NCBI RefSeq assembly: GCF_002343915.1 | Contig: NZ_NETK01000002.1 | Location: forward strand, 124,001-188,000 | Reading direction: 5' to 3' | DNA: 64,000 nt | DNA from: Nannocystis exedens | GTDB taxonomy: Bacteria; Myxococcota_A; Polyangia; Nannocystales; Nannocystaceae | In this document: positions 1 through 8,204 of the stretch, piece by piece | How positions within the stretch are numbered: the first letter of the stretch is position 1 | How the letters are laid out: the number at the start of each line of letters is the position of its first letter | Translations under genes and position numbers: made by a program | Notes under the pieces: model-generated | Databases searched by the model: none | Told to the model about the DNA's origin: nothing | What the model saw: only the letters and a program-made list of their open reading frames with translations

Positions 1-36
1 CGCTCGCGGCTCCGGCCGGAGAGCGCCGCTCTCGCG

Positions 37-120
37 CGTGCCCGATCGGGCATGCCCCAGAGAACATGCCGATCGGGGCATGCGACGGCGGGCATGTCCC
101 GAGGGACAGCCTCACGCGAG
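37..120. repeat. 14-bp-period palindromic array, six units
   Basis: Six head-to-tail 14-bp units start at 37, 51, 65, 79, 93 and 107. Five begin C-R/A-T-G or CATG and the last begins CAGC. They fit the window-wide consensus CATGYCCNNNNGGR, with a conserved CATG, a C-rich then G-rich half and a variable central tetramer. The array runs across the stop codon (112-114) of the minus-strand gene that ends here, so its last unit is partly translated. The unit is strand-symmetric. Role unknown; the 3'-end position suggests a transcript-end element. Confidence 0.85.
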
Positions 121-903
121 CCGGGTGTCGTCGTCGAGGCGGTCGTCGTCGTCGCCGTCGTCGCCGAGGTGCTCGAGGGCGTCGTCGTCCTCCTCCTCGC
201 GGGCCGCGATCAGCGTCGCGGCGGGGGTGGACTCGACGGCCGCCCGGTAGCGGAGGGGGTCGACGCCGACGCGCTTGATCCGGAACAGGTTGAGGCCGAT
301 GGCGGCGGTGACCTCGGGGCTGCCGCGGTATTGCAGGCGGCAGTCGCCGGTCGACGAGATCTGGATCGAGCCGCCGAGCTTGCCGAGCTGCTGGAAGCGC
401 AGCAGCTCGGACGGCTCGCCGCGCAGGGTGACGCCGGCCTCGCCCTCCTCGGAGCCGTAGAACAGCAGGTCGCGGCCCTTGAAGAGCTCGCCGACGACGA
501 AGTAGCGGAGAAACGGCCAGTCTTCGCGCTCGCGCAGGCCGAGGGCGATCCGGCGCGGGCTCTGGAGGCGCTCGACGTCGAGCTCGGCGACCGAGACGAA
601 GAAGGAGGCGCGCCGCGACAGGCCGATCCGCAGCTCGGCGGCGGCGTCTCCGACGGCGAGGTCGGCGGCGCCGCCGAAGCCGAGCGCGTCCTCGCTGTGG
701 TACTGAAATTTTTCGGCGCGGCGACCGCCCGGCTCGCTGACGACGGGCACGCCGAAGTCGGTGGTCAGGTGGCCGACGCGCACGAACACGCCGCCGCGAA
801 ACACCCCGTAATCGCCGGGCCGCACGTCGAGCAGGGGCGGCCAGACCGCCCGGCAGCGCAGGTGCTTCCGCAGGGAACGGGTGTACTCGCGGGCGATGCT
901 CAT
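112..903 (-). CDS. Conserved protein of unknown function with acidic C-terminal tail
   Basis: The 263-residue product has no signal peptide or membrane segment that I can see. The body (about residues 1-232) looks like a mixed alpha/beta soluble fold that I do not recognise. The last 30 residues are almost entirely Asp/Glu (motifs EEEDDD and GDDGDDDD), a disordered polyanionic tail. The gene starts 18 bp after the stop of the kinase-fold gene upstream on the same strand, so the two are probably cotranscribed. A 14-bp repeat array overlaps the stop codon. Coding is supported by codon bias and by the operon position. The function cannot be named. Confidence 0.7.
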   Translation of the reverse strand: MSIAREYTRSLRKHLRCRAVWPPLLDVRPGDYGVFRGGVFVRVGHLTTDFGVPVVSEPGGRRAEKFQYHSEDALGFGGAADLAVGDAAAELRIGLSRRASFFVSVAELDVERLQSPRRIALGLREREDWPFLRYFVVGELFKGRDLLFYGSEEGEAGVTLRGEPSELLRFQQLGKLGGSIQISSTGDCRLQYRGSPEVTAAIGLNLFRIKRVGVDPLRYRAAVESTPAATLIAAREEEDDDALEHLGDDGDDDDRLDDDTRLA

Positions 904-921
904 CGCTTTACTATGGCACGC

Positions 922-1944
922 CTACTCCCAGTCGAGCAGGCTGAGCGAGGCGCGCACGAGTTCGCCCATCGACTCGCAGCGCAGGAAGCGGTCGTCGCGG
1001 TGGTGATGCGCGAGCTCCTGCCGCAGCCGCTGGATGTTCTCGTCCGGCGCGAGGTCGTCGTCGCTCATGGTGTGCAGGAGATCGCCGAGCGCCTCGTGCT
1101 CCGCGCGCGCGCGCAGCCGCAGCAGCGCGTGCTCCTCCTCCTGGTACTGCTTGACCGACTCGTGGGTCATGCACGACATGGCGAGGAAGATGACCGCGTT
1201 GTTCTGCGAGTAGTACTTGGGCATGTACACGTTGCAGCGGCCCTCGTAGCTCTGCTGGTCGAAGTCGATCGCGCGGATCCGGACCATCACCTCGTCGAGG
1301 TCGGGGATGACGTTGACGACGAAGTTGCTCGAGTGCATGTCGCCCAGGAGGCGCACGAAGCAGCGCTCGTTGAACTTGACGAACTCCTTGGCGAGGCGCA
1401 CCGCCTCGATCCGCGAGTCGCCCAGGTGCTCGCGGATGAACTGGTCGCCGGGGATCCCGGCGATGTGCTCCTCGATGAGGGTGACGCCGTCGGTGATGTA
1501 CTGGATCCGGCTCGGCGACAGCAGGTCCTCGAGCTCGAGGCCGTAGAGCCGCGAGGCGTCGGCGTGCTTGACGTAGAAGTAGTCGAAGTTCTCGTTGAGG
1601 GTGTTGAGGATCCGGACGCGGAACGGCTGGGTGTTGCCGTAGGTGCAGACGTCGACGCGATCGGTGATGAGGTGCTGCATCAGCGCCGCGTTGCCCATCA
1701 CCCGCATGTTGGCGTAGGTGCGCACGAGGTCGCGGTGGATCTCCTTGCGCATCGACGGCGGGTACAGCACCGACTGCCACAAGGTGTCGCGCCCGCGCTT
1801 GTCGTAGACCGGGGTGGCGTCGTCGTAGCGCGTGAGATCGGCGTACGAGACCGGCAGCTCGGCGAGCCGGCCGTGACGGCGGAGGTAGCCGCGCAGACCC
1901 TCCTGCACGCGGTAGGGGCGCTTCTTCCGCGAGATCATCGCCAT
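922..1944 (-). CDS. Protein with aminoglycoside-phosphotransferase/protein-kinase-like fold
   Basis: I chose the ATG at 1944 (MAMISRKK), giving 340 residues. The frame stays open far upstream, but that extension is low-complexity GC-rich sequence. Near residues 201-211 there is LLGDMHSSNFVVN, which resembles the H-x-x-x-N catalytic loop of APH/choline-kinase-like enzymes. It is followed at 225-230 by AIDFDQ, matching the metal-binding D-F position. VTLIEEHI near 154-161 could be the hinge. No clear glycine-rich loop is visible. This looks like a kinase-fold family of unknown substrate. The protein is probably cytosolic. It is the first gene of a two-gene unit with the acidic-tail protein downstream. 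The fold call is inference from these short motifs. Confidence 0.7.
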   Translation of the reverse strand: MAMISRKKRPYRVQEGLRGYLRRHGRLAELPVSYADLTRYDDATPVYDKRGRDTLWQSVLYPPSMRKEIHRDLVRTYANMRVMGNAALMQHLITDRVDVCTYGNTQPFRVRILNTLNENFDYFYVKHADASRLYGLELEDLLSPSRIQYITDGVTLIEEHIAGIPGDQFIREHLGDSRIEAVRLAKEFVKFNERCFVRLLGDMHSSNFVVNVIPDLDEVMVRIRAIDFDQQSYEGRCNVYMPKYYSQNNAVIFLAMSCMTHESVKQYQEEEHALLRLRARAEHEALGDLLHTMSDDDLAPDENIQRLRQELAHHHRDDRFLRCESMGELVRASLSLLDWE

Positions 1945-2137
1945 GCGGCGGCAGGATGACGGCTCGCCGCCGCCGGCGCAAGCAGGGCCGCGGCGCGCCG
2001 GGAGGGGTCGGCACCGCCGTCGCGCCGGCACGAGGCCGCGAGTCGCCGACCTCGAGCGACGGCACGGAGCGCCCCGACGAGGTTGAGCGCTGCGGTCGCG
2101 CCTGGCGCAGCGGGCCGAACCTCGGCATGCTGCGCGG

Positions 2138-3076
2138 GTGCGGGCGATCGCGGCGATCGGGCTCGGCGCAGCGCTGGCGTGCGGGAGCGAGGCTGGTCGA
2201 TCGGACAGGCGAGGCGACGAGCCGCCCGCGGCCGTCGAGCTGTGGTTCGCCGGGGACGTCCACCTCGGCCCGGGCGGGGCAGGGGCGCTCGACCCGCTCG
2301 CGGCGGCGATGCCCGAGGCGAGCGGCGTCGTCAACCTCGAGGGGCCGATCGATCCGCGGGGCGCCCAGGGGGTCGTGCGGGAGGCCGGGACGCTGCGGCT
2401 GTTCAATGGGACAGGTACGCCGCAGGAGCTGGCGCGGGCGCGGATCGCCGCCGTCGGGCTCGCCAACAACCACGCGAGCGACGCGGGCCCCACGGGCCCT
2501 GCGGACGCCGCCGCGGCCCTGCGCGCCGCCGGGCTGGCGCCGTTCGGGCTCTCGGCCGGCGTGGCGGTGATCGAGCGCGACGGCCTGCGCGTGGCCCTCG
2601 CCGGCTTCGACCTGGCGGGCGAGGTGCCGCCGGGGCTGCCCGCGGCGCTGGCCGAGGCGCGGCGCGCCGGCGATGTCCTCGCGGTCGGCTTCCACACCAC
2701 CGGCCCGCCGCTGTACCTGCCCGAGCCGCCGCTGCGCCGCGCCGCGGACCTGGCCTTCGAGGCAGGTGCCGCCGTGGTCGTCGCCCACGGCTCGCACTCG
2801 CTCGCCGGCGCCGAGCTCCGCGGCGGGGGCGTGGTGGCCTGGGGCCTCGGCAACGCCGCCTTCGCCTGCGATTGCACGGACGAGCGCGAGGGCCTGGTGC
2901 TGCGCGTGCGGCTCGGCCCTGCGGGGGTCGAGGCGGCCGCTCTGGTGCCCATCGACGCCGGCCTCGGCGGCCGGCCGGCGCGCCTCGCCGCCGACCCGGC
3001 GCCCGTGCTCGACCTGCTGCGAGCGCTCGGCGTATCCGGCCGCCGGGACGCCGACCGCCTGACGCTCACGCCGTGA
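2138..3076 (+). CDS. CapA-family (poly-gamma-glutamate capsule synthesis type) lipoprotein
   Basis: The start is GTG at 2138, giving 312 residues. The N-terminus is a short lipoprotein signal with lipobox ALAC and Cys at residue 15. CapA/PgsA-type metallophosphatase-like motifs follow in order: FAGDVHLG (Asp40 and His42), NLEGPI, LANNHASDAG, GFHTTGPP and a late VVAHGSHS. These are the metal-ligand motifs of the PGA_cap family, whose members act in polyglutamate capsule synthesis or as periplasmic phosphoesterase-like proteins. At 312 residues it is near the usual domain length with little extra. No pgsB or pgsC partner is in the window, so a capsule role is not supported locally. It is transcribed away from the gene pair on its left. 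Confidence 0.82.
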   Translation: MRAIAAIGLGAALACGSEAGRSDRRGDEPPAAVELWFAGDVHLGPGGAGALDPLAAAMPEASGVVNLEGPIDPRGAQGVVREAGTLRLFNGTGTPQELARARIAAVGLANNHASDAGPTGPADAAAALRAAGLAPFGLSAGVAVIERDGLRVALAGFDLAGEVPPGLPAALAEARRAGDVLAVGFHTTGPPLYLPEPPLRRAADLAFEAGAAVVVAHGSHSLAGAELRGGGVVAWGLGNAAFACDCTDEREGLVLRVRLGPAGVEAAALVPIDAGLGGRPARLAADPAPVLDLLRALGVSGRRDADRLTLTP

Positions 3077-3310
3077 ACGAGGCGGGCCGAACTGTCACGG
3101 CTGCCGGCGCTCGCGCCGGGGGCGTCCAACGTTCGCAGAGCCCCGCGCTCGTCGCTTCCGCAAGACCTGGCGAGCGCCCGGTCCGCTCGGGAGGGGGTGC
3201 AGCGTGACGACCGCCCTGCCTCGCTCACGGCGGACGGCGCTCCGCGCTTCGCTCGCGGTGAGCATCGGGACGCCGGCGCCTGGCGTTCGAGCCGCGAGGC
3301 GACACGAGCG
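3077..3310. other. Gene-free spacer between convergent genes
   Basis: This GC-rich stretch lies between the CapA gene and the 14-bp array, and no open frame has a convincing start or composition. It contains partly inverted GC-rich segments (around 3108-3130 and 3270-3295) that could fold, but I cannot assign a role. Confidence 0.4.
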
Positions 3311-3394
3311 CATGTCTTGGGGGACATGCCCGTCAAGACATGCCGATTCAGACATGCCTGCAAAGACATGCTCTATCGGTCACTTCTGAAATTG
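3311..3394. repeat. 14-bp-period palindromic array, five to six units
   Basis: Units start at 3311, 3325, 3339, 3353 and 3367, each with CATG at positions 1-4. A degraded sixth (CACTTC) starts at 3381. The array sits between two convergent genes whose stops are at 3076 and 3427. The variable tetramers differ in every unit, so this is not a recent exact amplification. Confidence 0.88.
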
Positions 3395-3426
3395 GTCCTG
3401 CGCCCGCCCGGGGCGCTGGCTGGTCA

Positions 3427-4398
3427 TCAGGCGGCGAAGAACCAGCCCTCCTCGACCTTGTGCTCGTAGTCGGTGAGGGGTCCGCCGTTGGCTTTCTCCA
3501 CGCTCTGGATCAGGCGGATGTTCTTGCGGTCGATCGGCGTCAGCTTCGCGTCGGCGTAGGCCTCGTCGGGCGTGTACCACTCCATCTCGCCGAAGTGCTG
3601 CTGCAGCAGGGCCGAGCGGAACGGGCGGCCGCGGCGGGCGTAGATCGTGTTGCGCAGCATTCGCAGGTCGCGGAGCGACAGCGTCGCCAGCTGGTTGGCG
3701 GCGAGCAGCGCGTCGAGCTGCGTCGGGTCGGCGAGCGGCGACAGGTCGTCGGGTTTGAGCTCGGGGTCGGCCGTCCAGCCGCCGAGGTGGACCGCCAGCA
3801 GCTCGAGCTCGATGTCGTCCTCGGGGCTCAGCGGGCCGGCGGACTTCTTGTCGAGGAGGGCCTTCTGCTGCGACAGCAGCGTGGCCCGCGGGATCGCCCG
3901 CTCGTGGTCGACGATCGCGCGGGCGTTGGTGTAGTCGGTGGGGGTGAGCTTGCCGAGGTCGGGCGCGGGGGCCGGGGCGTACCAGTCGAAGCGGCGGAAG
4001 TGCTGGTCGAGCCACGGCTTGCGGAAGCTCTGGCCCGCGCGCGCGTAGATCGTGTTGCGCATCAGCGTGAGCTCGCGCAGGGTCCGGCCGGAGAGGTCTG
4101 CCGGGGTCAGCTCCCGGTCGTAGTAGAGCGGGGGCAGGGCGAGCTCGGGCGGGCTCGCGGGGGCCGGCGGCGGATCTGTCTTTTCGGGCATGTCCTGGAT
4201 CGCGGGCGCGGGCGCGGGTGGCTCGGCCGGTGCAGGCGCAGGCGCAGGCGAGGCGGGCAGGGCCGGCTGCGCCGGTGCGGGCTCGGTCGCGGCCTTGTCG
4301 CACCCCGACGCGAGCCCGATCAGCGCTGCGAGCAGCGCGAGGGTCCGGGGCGTCGGCGAGGTGAAGCTGCGAGGGCCGGGACGTGAAGGCCGGTTCAT
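3427..4398 (-). CDS. Lipoprotein with two YARHG domains
   Basis: The ATG at 4398 gives 323 residues with signal peptide and lipobox LASGC (Cys33). Residues 34-90 form a Pro/Ala-rich spacer. Two copies of a YARHG-type module follow: about 100-165 (MRNTIYARAG, HFRRFDWY) and 240-300 (LRNTIYARRG, HFGEMEWY). YARHG domains are small extracellular modules found in bacterial surface lipoproteins; their ligand is unknown to me. The product should be anchored in the outer or inner membrane facing the periplasm. The spacer around 4190-4203 includes one unit of the 14-bp repeat (CATGTCC core), translated within the Pro-rich linker. It is divergent from the hydrolase lipoprotein on its right, 53 bp apart. 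Confidence 0.85.
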   Translation of the reverse strand: MNRPSRPGPRSFTSPTPRTLALLAALIGLASGCDKAATEPAPAQPALPASPAPAPAPAEPPAPAPAIQDMPEKTDPPPAPASPPELALPPLYYDRELTPADLSGRTLRELTLMRNTIYARAGQSFRKPWLDQHFRRFDWYAPAPAPDLGKLTPTDYTNARAIVDHERAIPRATLLSQQKALLDKKSAGPLSPEDDIELELLAVHLGGWTADPELKPDDLSPLADPTQLDALLAANQLATLSLRDLRMLRNTIYARRGRPFRSALLQQHFGEMEWYTPDEAYADAKLTPIDRKNIRLIQSVEKANGGPLTDYEHKVEEGWFFAA

Positions 4399-4451
4399 GG
4401 GTCGCAATTTACCCTGGCGGGCGCGCGCGGCAGTGGGCGATGATGTCACCC

Positions 4452-5921
4452 ATGGTCTACCGAAATGTGACGCCGCTCGTCGTCGCCTGCGCGCTGGCGA
4501 CCGCGTGCGGCGACGACGTCAACACCACCGACAGCGGCACCGGGACCGAGACCGAGGCCACGAGCACCACGGATACGCCGGCGACCACGACCGACGTGAC
4601 GCCGACGACGACGGCGGCGAGCACCGACACGACCACCGGCGACACCTCGACCGGCACCACGGGCGACGAATTCCCGGTCGGCGGTTGCGGGGCGCCCCCG
4701 TTCGAGTGGCTCCCGTCCGACGGCATGGGCGAGGTCATCGACTTCGAGCAGGTCATCGAGCTCGACGCGCCGACGATCACCGACCTGCTCGAGCAGAACG
4801 GCTTCACCGCGCTGGGCGCCGCCGACTTCGGCGCGCGCGTGTACAAGATCCGCTATGTCACCCAGGATCGCGGCGAGAAGCACGAGACCACCGGGTTCGT
4901 GTCGTTCCCGCTGACGCCGGCGCAGGAGGAGCGGCCGGTGGTGGTGTGGGCCCACGGCACCAGCGGCTTCACCGACGCGTGCGCGCCGACCAAGGATCCG
5001 ATGGGCTTCCAGGTGCCGCTGATCCTGGCTGCCAAGGGCTTCGTGTCGGTCGCGCCCGACTACATCGGCATGAACGGCTGGGGCCCGCCGTCGAACCGCC
5101 TGCACCCGTACATCGTGCCCGAGCCGACGGCGATCGCCACGCTCGACTCGATCCGCGCGCTGTACGAGCTGGCGGCCGCCAACATGGATCTGCCGAGCCT
5201 GCCGGGCGACGACGTGGTCCTGTTCGGCGCCTCCGAGGGCGGCTTCGCCACGCTGTGGGCCGACCGCTACGCGCCCCACTACGCGCCCGAGCTCAACATC
5301 GTCGCCAACGTCGCCGCCGTCCCGCCGACCGACGCGGTCGGGCTGACCGAGCACGGCGCGACGGTGTTCGGGCCGACCACCGGCGCGCTCGCGGCCGCGG
5401 TCGTCGGCGGCTGGGACTGGACCGGCCGGCAGGGCGACCTCAGCGAGGTGCTCAGCCCGGGGCCGCCGATCGACGTCGCCACGGTGCTGCCGATGATGAT
5501 GGAGAGCGGCTGCAGCTTCGACCTGCCGCCGGAGATCACCGGGACGAACCAAGTCTACACGCAGTCGTTCATCGACGCGGTGGTCGACCGCGACTGGGAG
5601 GCGCTCGGCGACTGGGGCTGCTTCCTGCGCCAGGCGACGCTCGGCGAGTCGGAGATCCCGCTGATGAAGGTCACGCCGACGCTGATCCAGCAGGGCGAGG
5701 TCGACGACCTGGTCTACACGCCGGTGGTCAAGGCCGACCTGCCGCGCCTGTGCGACCAGGGCTACCAGCTCGAGCACATCGACTGCGCCGGCGCCGGTCA
5801 CGGCGACTCGGTGCTGCAGGCGGTCCCCTACATCCTGCAGTGGGTCAACGCCCGCCTGGCCGGCGAGCCGCTGACCGAGCCGTGCGTCATCCACGAGCCG
5901 ACCGACTGCACCGAGCTGTGA
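4452..5921 (+). CDS. Secreted alpha/beta-hydrolase lipoprotein with Thr-rich spacer
   Basis: I use ATG 4452 (an in-frame ATG at 4443 is possible), giving 489 residues. Lipobox LATAC places the lipidated Cys at residue 19. Residues 24-70 are a Thr/Asp/Ser-rich spacer, typical of surface lipoproteins in this window. The catalytic domain carries WAHGTSG (oxyanion region, about 167-172), nucleophile elbow GASEGG with Ser261, probable acid Asp419 (VDDL) and His450 (AGHGDS). The overall order resembles secretory lipase or tannase-like esterases. Substrate is unknown. An array of 14-bp units begins 12 bp after the stop. Start choice and lipidation are inferences; the triad is directly visible. Confidence 0.85.
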   Translation: MVYRNVTPLVVACALATACGDDVNTTDSGTGTETEATSTTDTPATTTDVTPTTTAASTDTTTGDTSTGTTGDEFPVGGCGAPPFEWLPSDGMGEVIDFEQVIELDAPTITDLLEQNGFTALGAADFGARVYKIRYVTQDRGEKHETTGFVSFPLTPAQEERPVVVWAHGTSGFTDACAPTKDPMGFQVPLILAAKGFVSVAPDYIGMNGWGPPSNRLHPYIVPEPTAIATLDSIRALYELAAANMDLPSLPGDDVVLFGASEGGFATLWADRYAPHYAPELNIVANVAAVPPTDAVGLTEHGATVFGPTTGALAAAVVGGWDWTGRQGDLSEVLSPGPPIDVATVLPMMMESGCSFDLPPEITGTNQVYTQSFIDAVVDRDWEALGDWGCFLRQATLGESEIPLMKVTPTLIQQGEVDDLVYTPVVKADLPRLCDQGYQLEHIDCAGAGHGDSVLQAVPYILQWVNARLAGEPLTEPCVIHEPTDCTEL

Positions 5922-5932
5922 GCTGGTCCGCG

Positions 5933-6118
5933 TAGGTCCTTTCGGGCAGGCCCCCGAGGGCAGGTCCGAAAAGGCAGGTTCTTCGGGACATGCGCGATGC
6001 GCCAGGCCTCGCCGCCGGCCGACGCCTGGCAGCCGGAGCGCTCTCGCTCCAGGTCCCGAAGACAGGTCCGAAAGAGCAGGCCCTTCCGGACATGCTCTGA
6101 AAGCCAGCCTCAGCCCGC
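5933..6118. repeat. Long 14-bp-period array between convergent genes
   Basis: Exact 14-bp spacing is seen at 5933, 5947, 5961, 5975, 5989 and 6003. After a degenerate middle it resumes at 6063, 6077, 6091 and 6105. Most units here begin CAGG instead of CATG, and central tetramers include GAAA and TTCC. A 13-bp unit at 6050 breaks the register. The array fills the space between the hydrolase stop (5921) and the PBP4 stop (6110-6112) and runs across the latter. Confidence 0.88.
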
Positions 6119-7888
6119 GGGCGGATCCGCCGGAGCATCGCTCGCGGGGCCGCCCGGCGGCTCGCCGCTGGCGACGCGCTCGTCCGCGGTCTTCTTGGCC
6201 GAGCCGCCGGGCGCCGGCTTGCTCGCCGCGTCGCCGCCGGCCCCGCCCGCGGCGGCCCAGGCGTCGAGGTGGCGCAGCACGGCCATGACGATGCGGTCCT
6301 CGGCGCGCTTGCGCTTGGCGGCCACGGCGACGCGGCCGTCGTCGACGTTGATGAGGATCGAGAAGCCGACCTGCGGCGTGCCGTCCTCGGCGGTGATGAC
6401 CCCGGTGAGGCCGCTGACGCCGTCGAGGGTCCCGGTCTTGGCGCGCACGCGCTTGCCCGACTTGCGCAGGCGCGACAGCATGGTGCCGCGCTCGCCGGCG
6501 ACGGGCAGGGCGGAGACGAGGCCGCCCTCCGCGGCGCGCACGCGGCCGGCGACGGCGATGAGGTCGACGAGCGCGCTGGTGGTGACGCGCCCGAGGTCGG
6601 ACAGGCCGGAGCCGTTCTCGAACACCAGCGCGTTGGGGTCGAGGCCGAGCGCGCGCCAGTAGCCGAGCACGACCTGCGCGCCGTTGTCCCAGTCGCCGGG
6701 GCTCTGCGTCACGCGCCAGCCGAGGGTGCGGAGCAGCTGCTCGGCCATGAAGTTGTTGGAGAAGGCGAGCGCGTCGGCGGCGATCACGGCGAGCGGGGCC
6801 GAGTCGCGGCGGGCGACCGGCTCCGCGCCGTTGCCGTAGGTCGGCGCGCGGCCGCGGACGACCGGCAGCGGCGCGTCCTGGCCGCGCGCGGCGAGCATGA
6901 CCGCGAGCGCGCCGCCGGTGTAGAGGCCGGGGTCGGAGATCCGCCGCCGCACCTGCACCGGCTTGGCGCGCCGCCGGATCTTGCCGGTGACCTCGACGAC
7001 GGTCTCGACGGCGTCGCCCTCGCCGCGCGCGTAGGTGCGGACCGTCGGGGCGCCGCTGCCGATGGTGGCGCGGTTGTCGATGACGACGTGGGTGCTGTCG
7101 GGCACGAGCGTGACGACCGGGCCCTCGGGCCCGGGCGCGACCGTGATCGCGACGGTGTTGAAGTCGAGGCTGAGCGCGCCGCTCGGGGCCTGGTACGACA
7201 GCCCGATCTCGGTGTCGGAGAAGCCGGGGGCCAGCCGGCGCTGCGAGAAGGCGGCGTCGTCGACGACGATCCGCGTCAGCGAGGCGAGGTCGGTGCGCGC
7301 GGCGATCTCGTCGGCGAGCGCGGCCAAAGCCACGTGATCGAAGCTCGGGTCGCCCTCGCCGACGAGCACGAGGTCCTCGCCGTGCCGCAGCACGCGGGTC
7401 TCGAACCGGTAGTCGGCCCCGAGCAGGTCGAGCGCGGCGGCGGTGGTCAGCAGCTTGTTGTTGCTGGCCGGGTTGAGCGGGACGTCGCCCTGGAAGTCGA
7501 ACAGCACGGTGTCGCTGCCGAGGTCGCGGACGTGGACGCTGACCGAGGCGAGCCGCTCGAGCGGGGCGACGATCTTGCGGATCGCCGCGTCGAGCCCGGC
7601 CGTGTCGAGGGCGATCCGCGGCCGGGCGTCGCCCCGCGCGAGCTCGACGGCGCGGCTGACCGCCGCGAGCCGCGTCATCAGCCGCTCCTCGGCGGTCGGC
7701 GGCGGCAGCTCGTCCGGGACCACCACGACCTCGACGTAGGCGTCGCGCCGCGGCTCGCTCTCGCCGGCCTCGAGCGACATGGCGTAAGGGACAGGCGCCA
7801 CGAGCCGCGTGAGCGCGCCGCCTTCGAAGGCGAGGACGGCCGCGGCGACCAGGGTGATCGCGCCGGCCGCGGCGGGCCAGACGTGCAT
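6110..7888 (-). CDS. dacB: PBP4-type D-alanyl-D-alanine carboxypeptidase/endopeptidase
   Basis: The ATG at 7888 gives 592 residues with an N-terminal hydrophobic export segment (about residues 6-22). It is a peptidase S13 family protein. The three active-site motifs are present: S142-x-x-K145 in PASNNKLLTTA, S377-N-N in SNNFMAEQ and K484-T-G in AKTGTLDGVSG. A large insert domain between the first and second motifs is usual for this class. The enzyme trims or cleaves peptidoglycan cross-links in the periplasm. The last 50 residues are a Gly/Ala/Pro/Lys-rich tail not usual for the family. The frame can be extended 12 codons upstream, but the ATG chosen places the hydrophobic stretch correctly. 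The stop lies inside a 14-bp repeat array. Confidence 0.93.
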   Translation of the reverse strand: MHVWPAAAGAITLVAAAVLAFEGGALTRLVAPVPYAMSLEAGESEPRRDAYVEVVVVPDELPPPTAEERLMTRLAAVSRAVELARGDARPRIALDTAGLDAAIRKIVAPLERLASVSVHVRDLGSDTVLFDFQGDVPLNPASNNKLLTTAAALDLLGADYRFETRVLRHGEDLVLVGEGDPSFDHVALAALADEIAARTDLASLTRIVVDDAAFSQRRLAPGFSDTEIGLSYQAPSGALSLDFNTVAITVAPGPEGPVVTLVPDSTHVVIDNRATIGSGAPTVRTYARGEGDAVETVVEVTGKIRRRAKPVQVRRRISDPGLYTGGALAVMLAARGQDAPLPVVRGRAPTYGNGAEPVARRDSAPLAVIAADALAFSNNFMAEQLLRTLGWRVTQSPGDWDNGAQVVLGYWRALGLDPNALVFENGSGLSDLGRVTTSALVDLIAVAGRVRAAEGGLVSALPVAGERGTMLSRLRKSGKRVRAKTGTLDGVSGLTGVITAEDGTPQVGFSILINVDDGRVAVAAKRKRAEDRIVMAVLRHLDAWAAAGGAGGDAASKPAPGGSAKKTADERVASGEPPGGPASDAPADPPAG

Positions 7889-8007
7889 GCGCAGACAATG
7901 ATCCGAGGCGGAAGAGCGCGTCAAGCCGCGCGCGCCCGGCAGCCGTGGCGGGGCGCGCCGCGCGAGGTGACAGCGCCGTCAGGTCGCGCGCGGACGCGGA
8001 GGTCTGG

Positions 8008-8034
8008 CTGGTCCAAAGGACAGGTGCGGTCCGG
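8008..8034. repeat. Two degenerate units of the 14-bp repeat
   Basis: TGGTCCAAAGGA is followed by CAGGTGCGG, matching two joined units in the region between divergently transcribed dacB and the FG-GAP lipoprotein gene. This is one of the few copies near gene starts. The match is weak. Confidence 0.45.
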
Positions 8035-8204
8035 CGGTCGGGAGCGCGCGCAAGCGCACCCCGGACCGCACGCGCGCGGGGAAGCGCCGGATCGGCGCCG
8101 CGAATCTCCGGGTGCGGGCAGGGGCCCGGCCCGGGTTCGCCCGCGCTTGCTCACGTCGCCGGCGCCCTCGTGGATCCGGCCGGCGAAGCCCGGTACCCTG
8201 CGGC

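Noticed and set aside
4446..7898. Open frames over 600 codons long on strands opposite to good genes (for example here, 6269-10087 and 20773-25218)
   Set aside because: They overlap genes with clear family motifs, are Arg/Ala/Gly/His-rich low-complexity translations and have no signal peptides or domains. They are the usual mirror frames of very GC-rich DNA.
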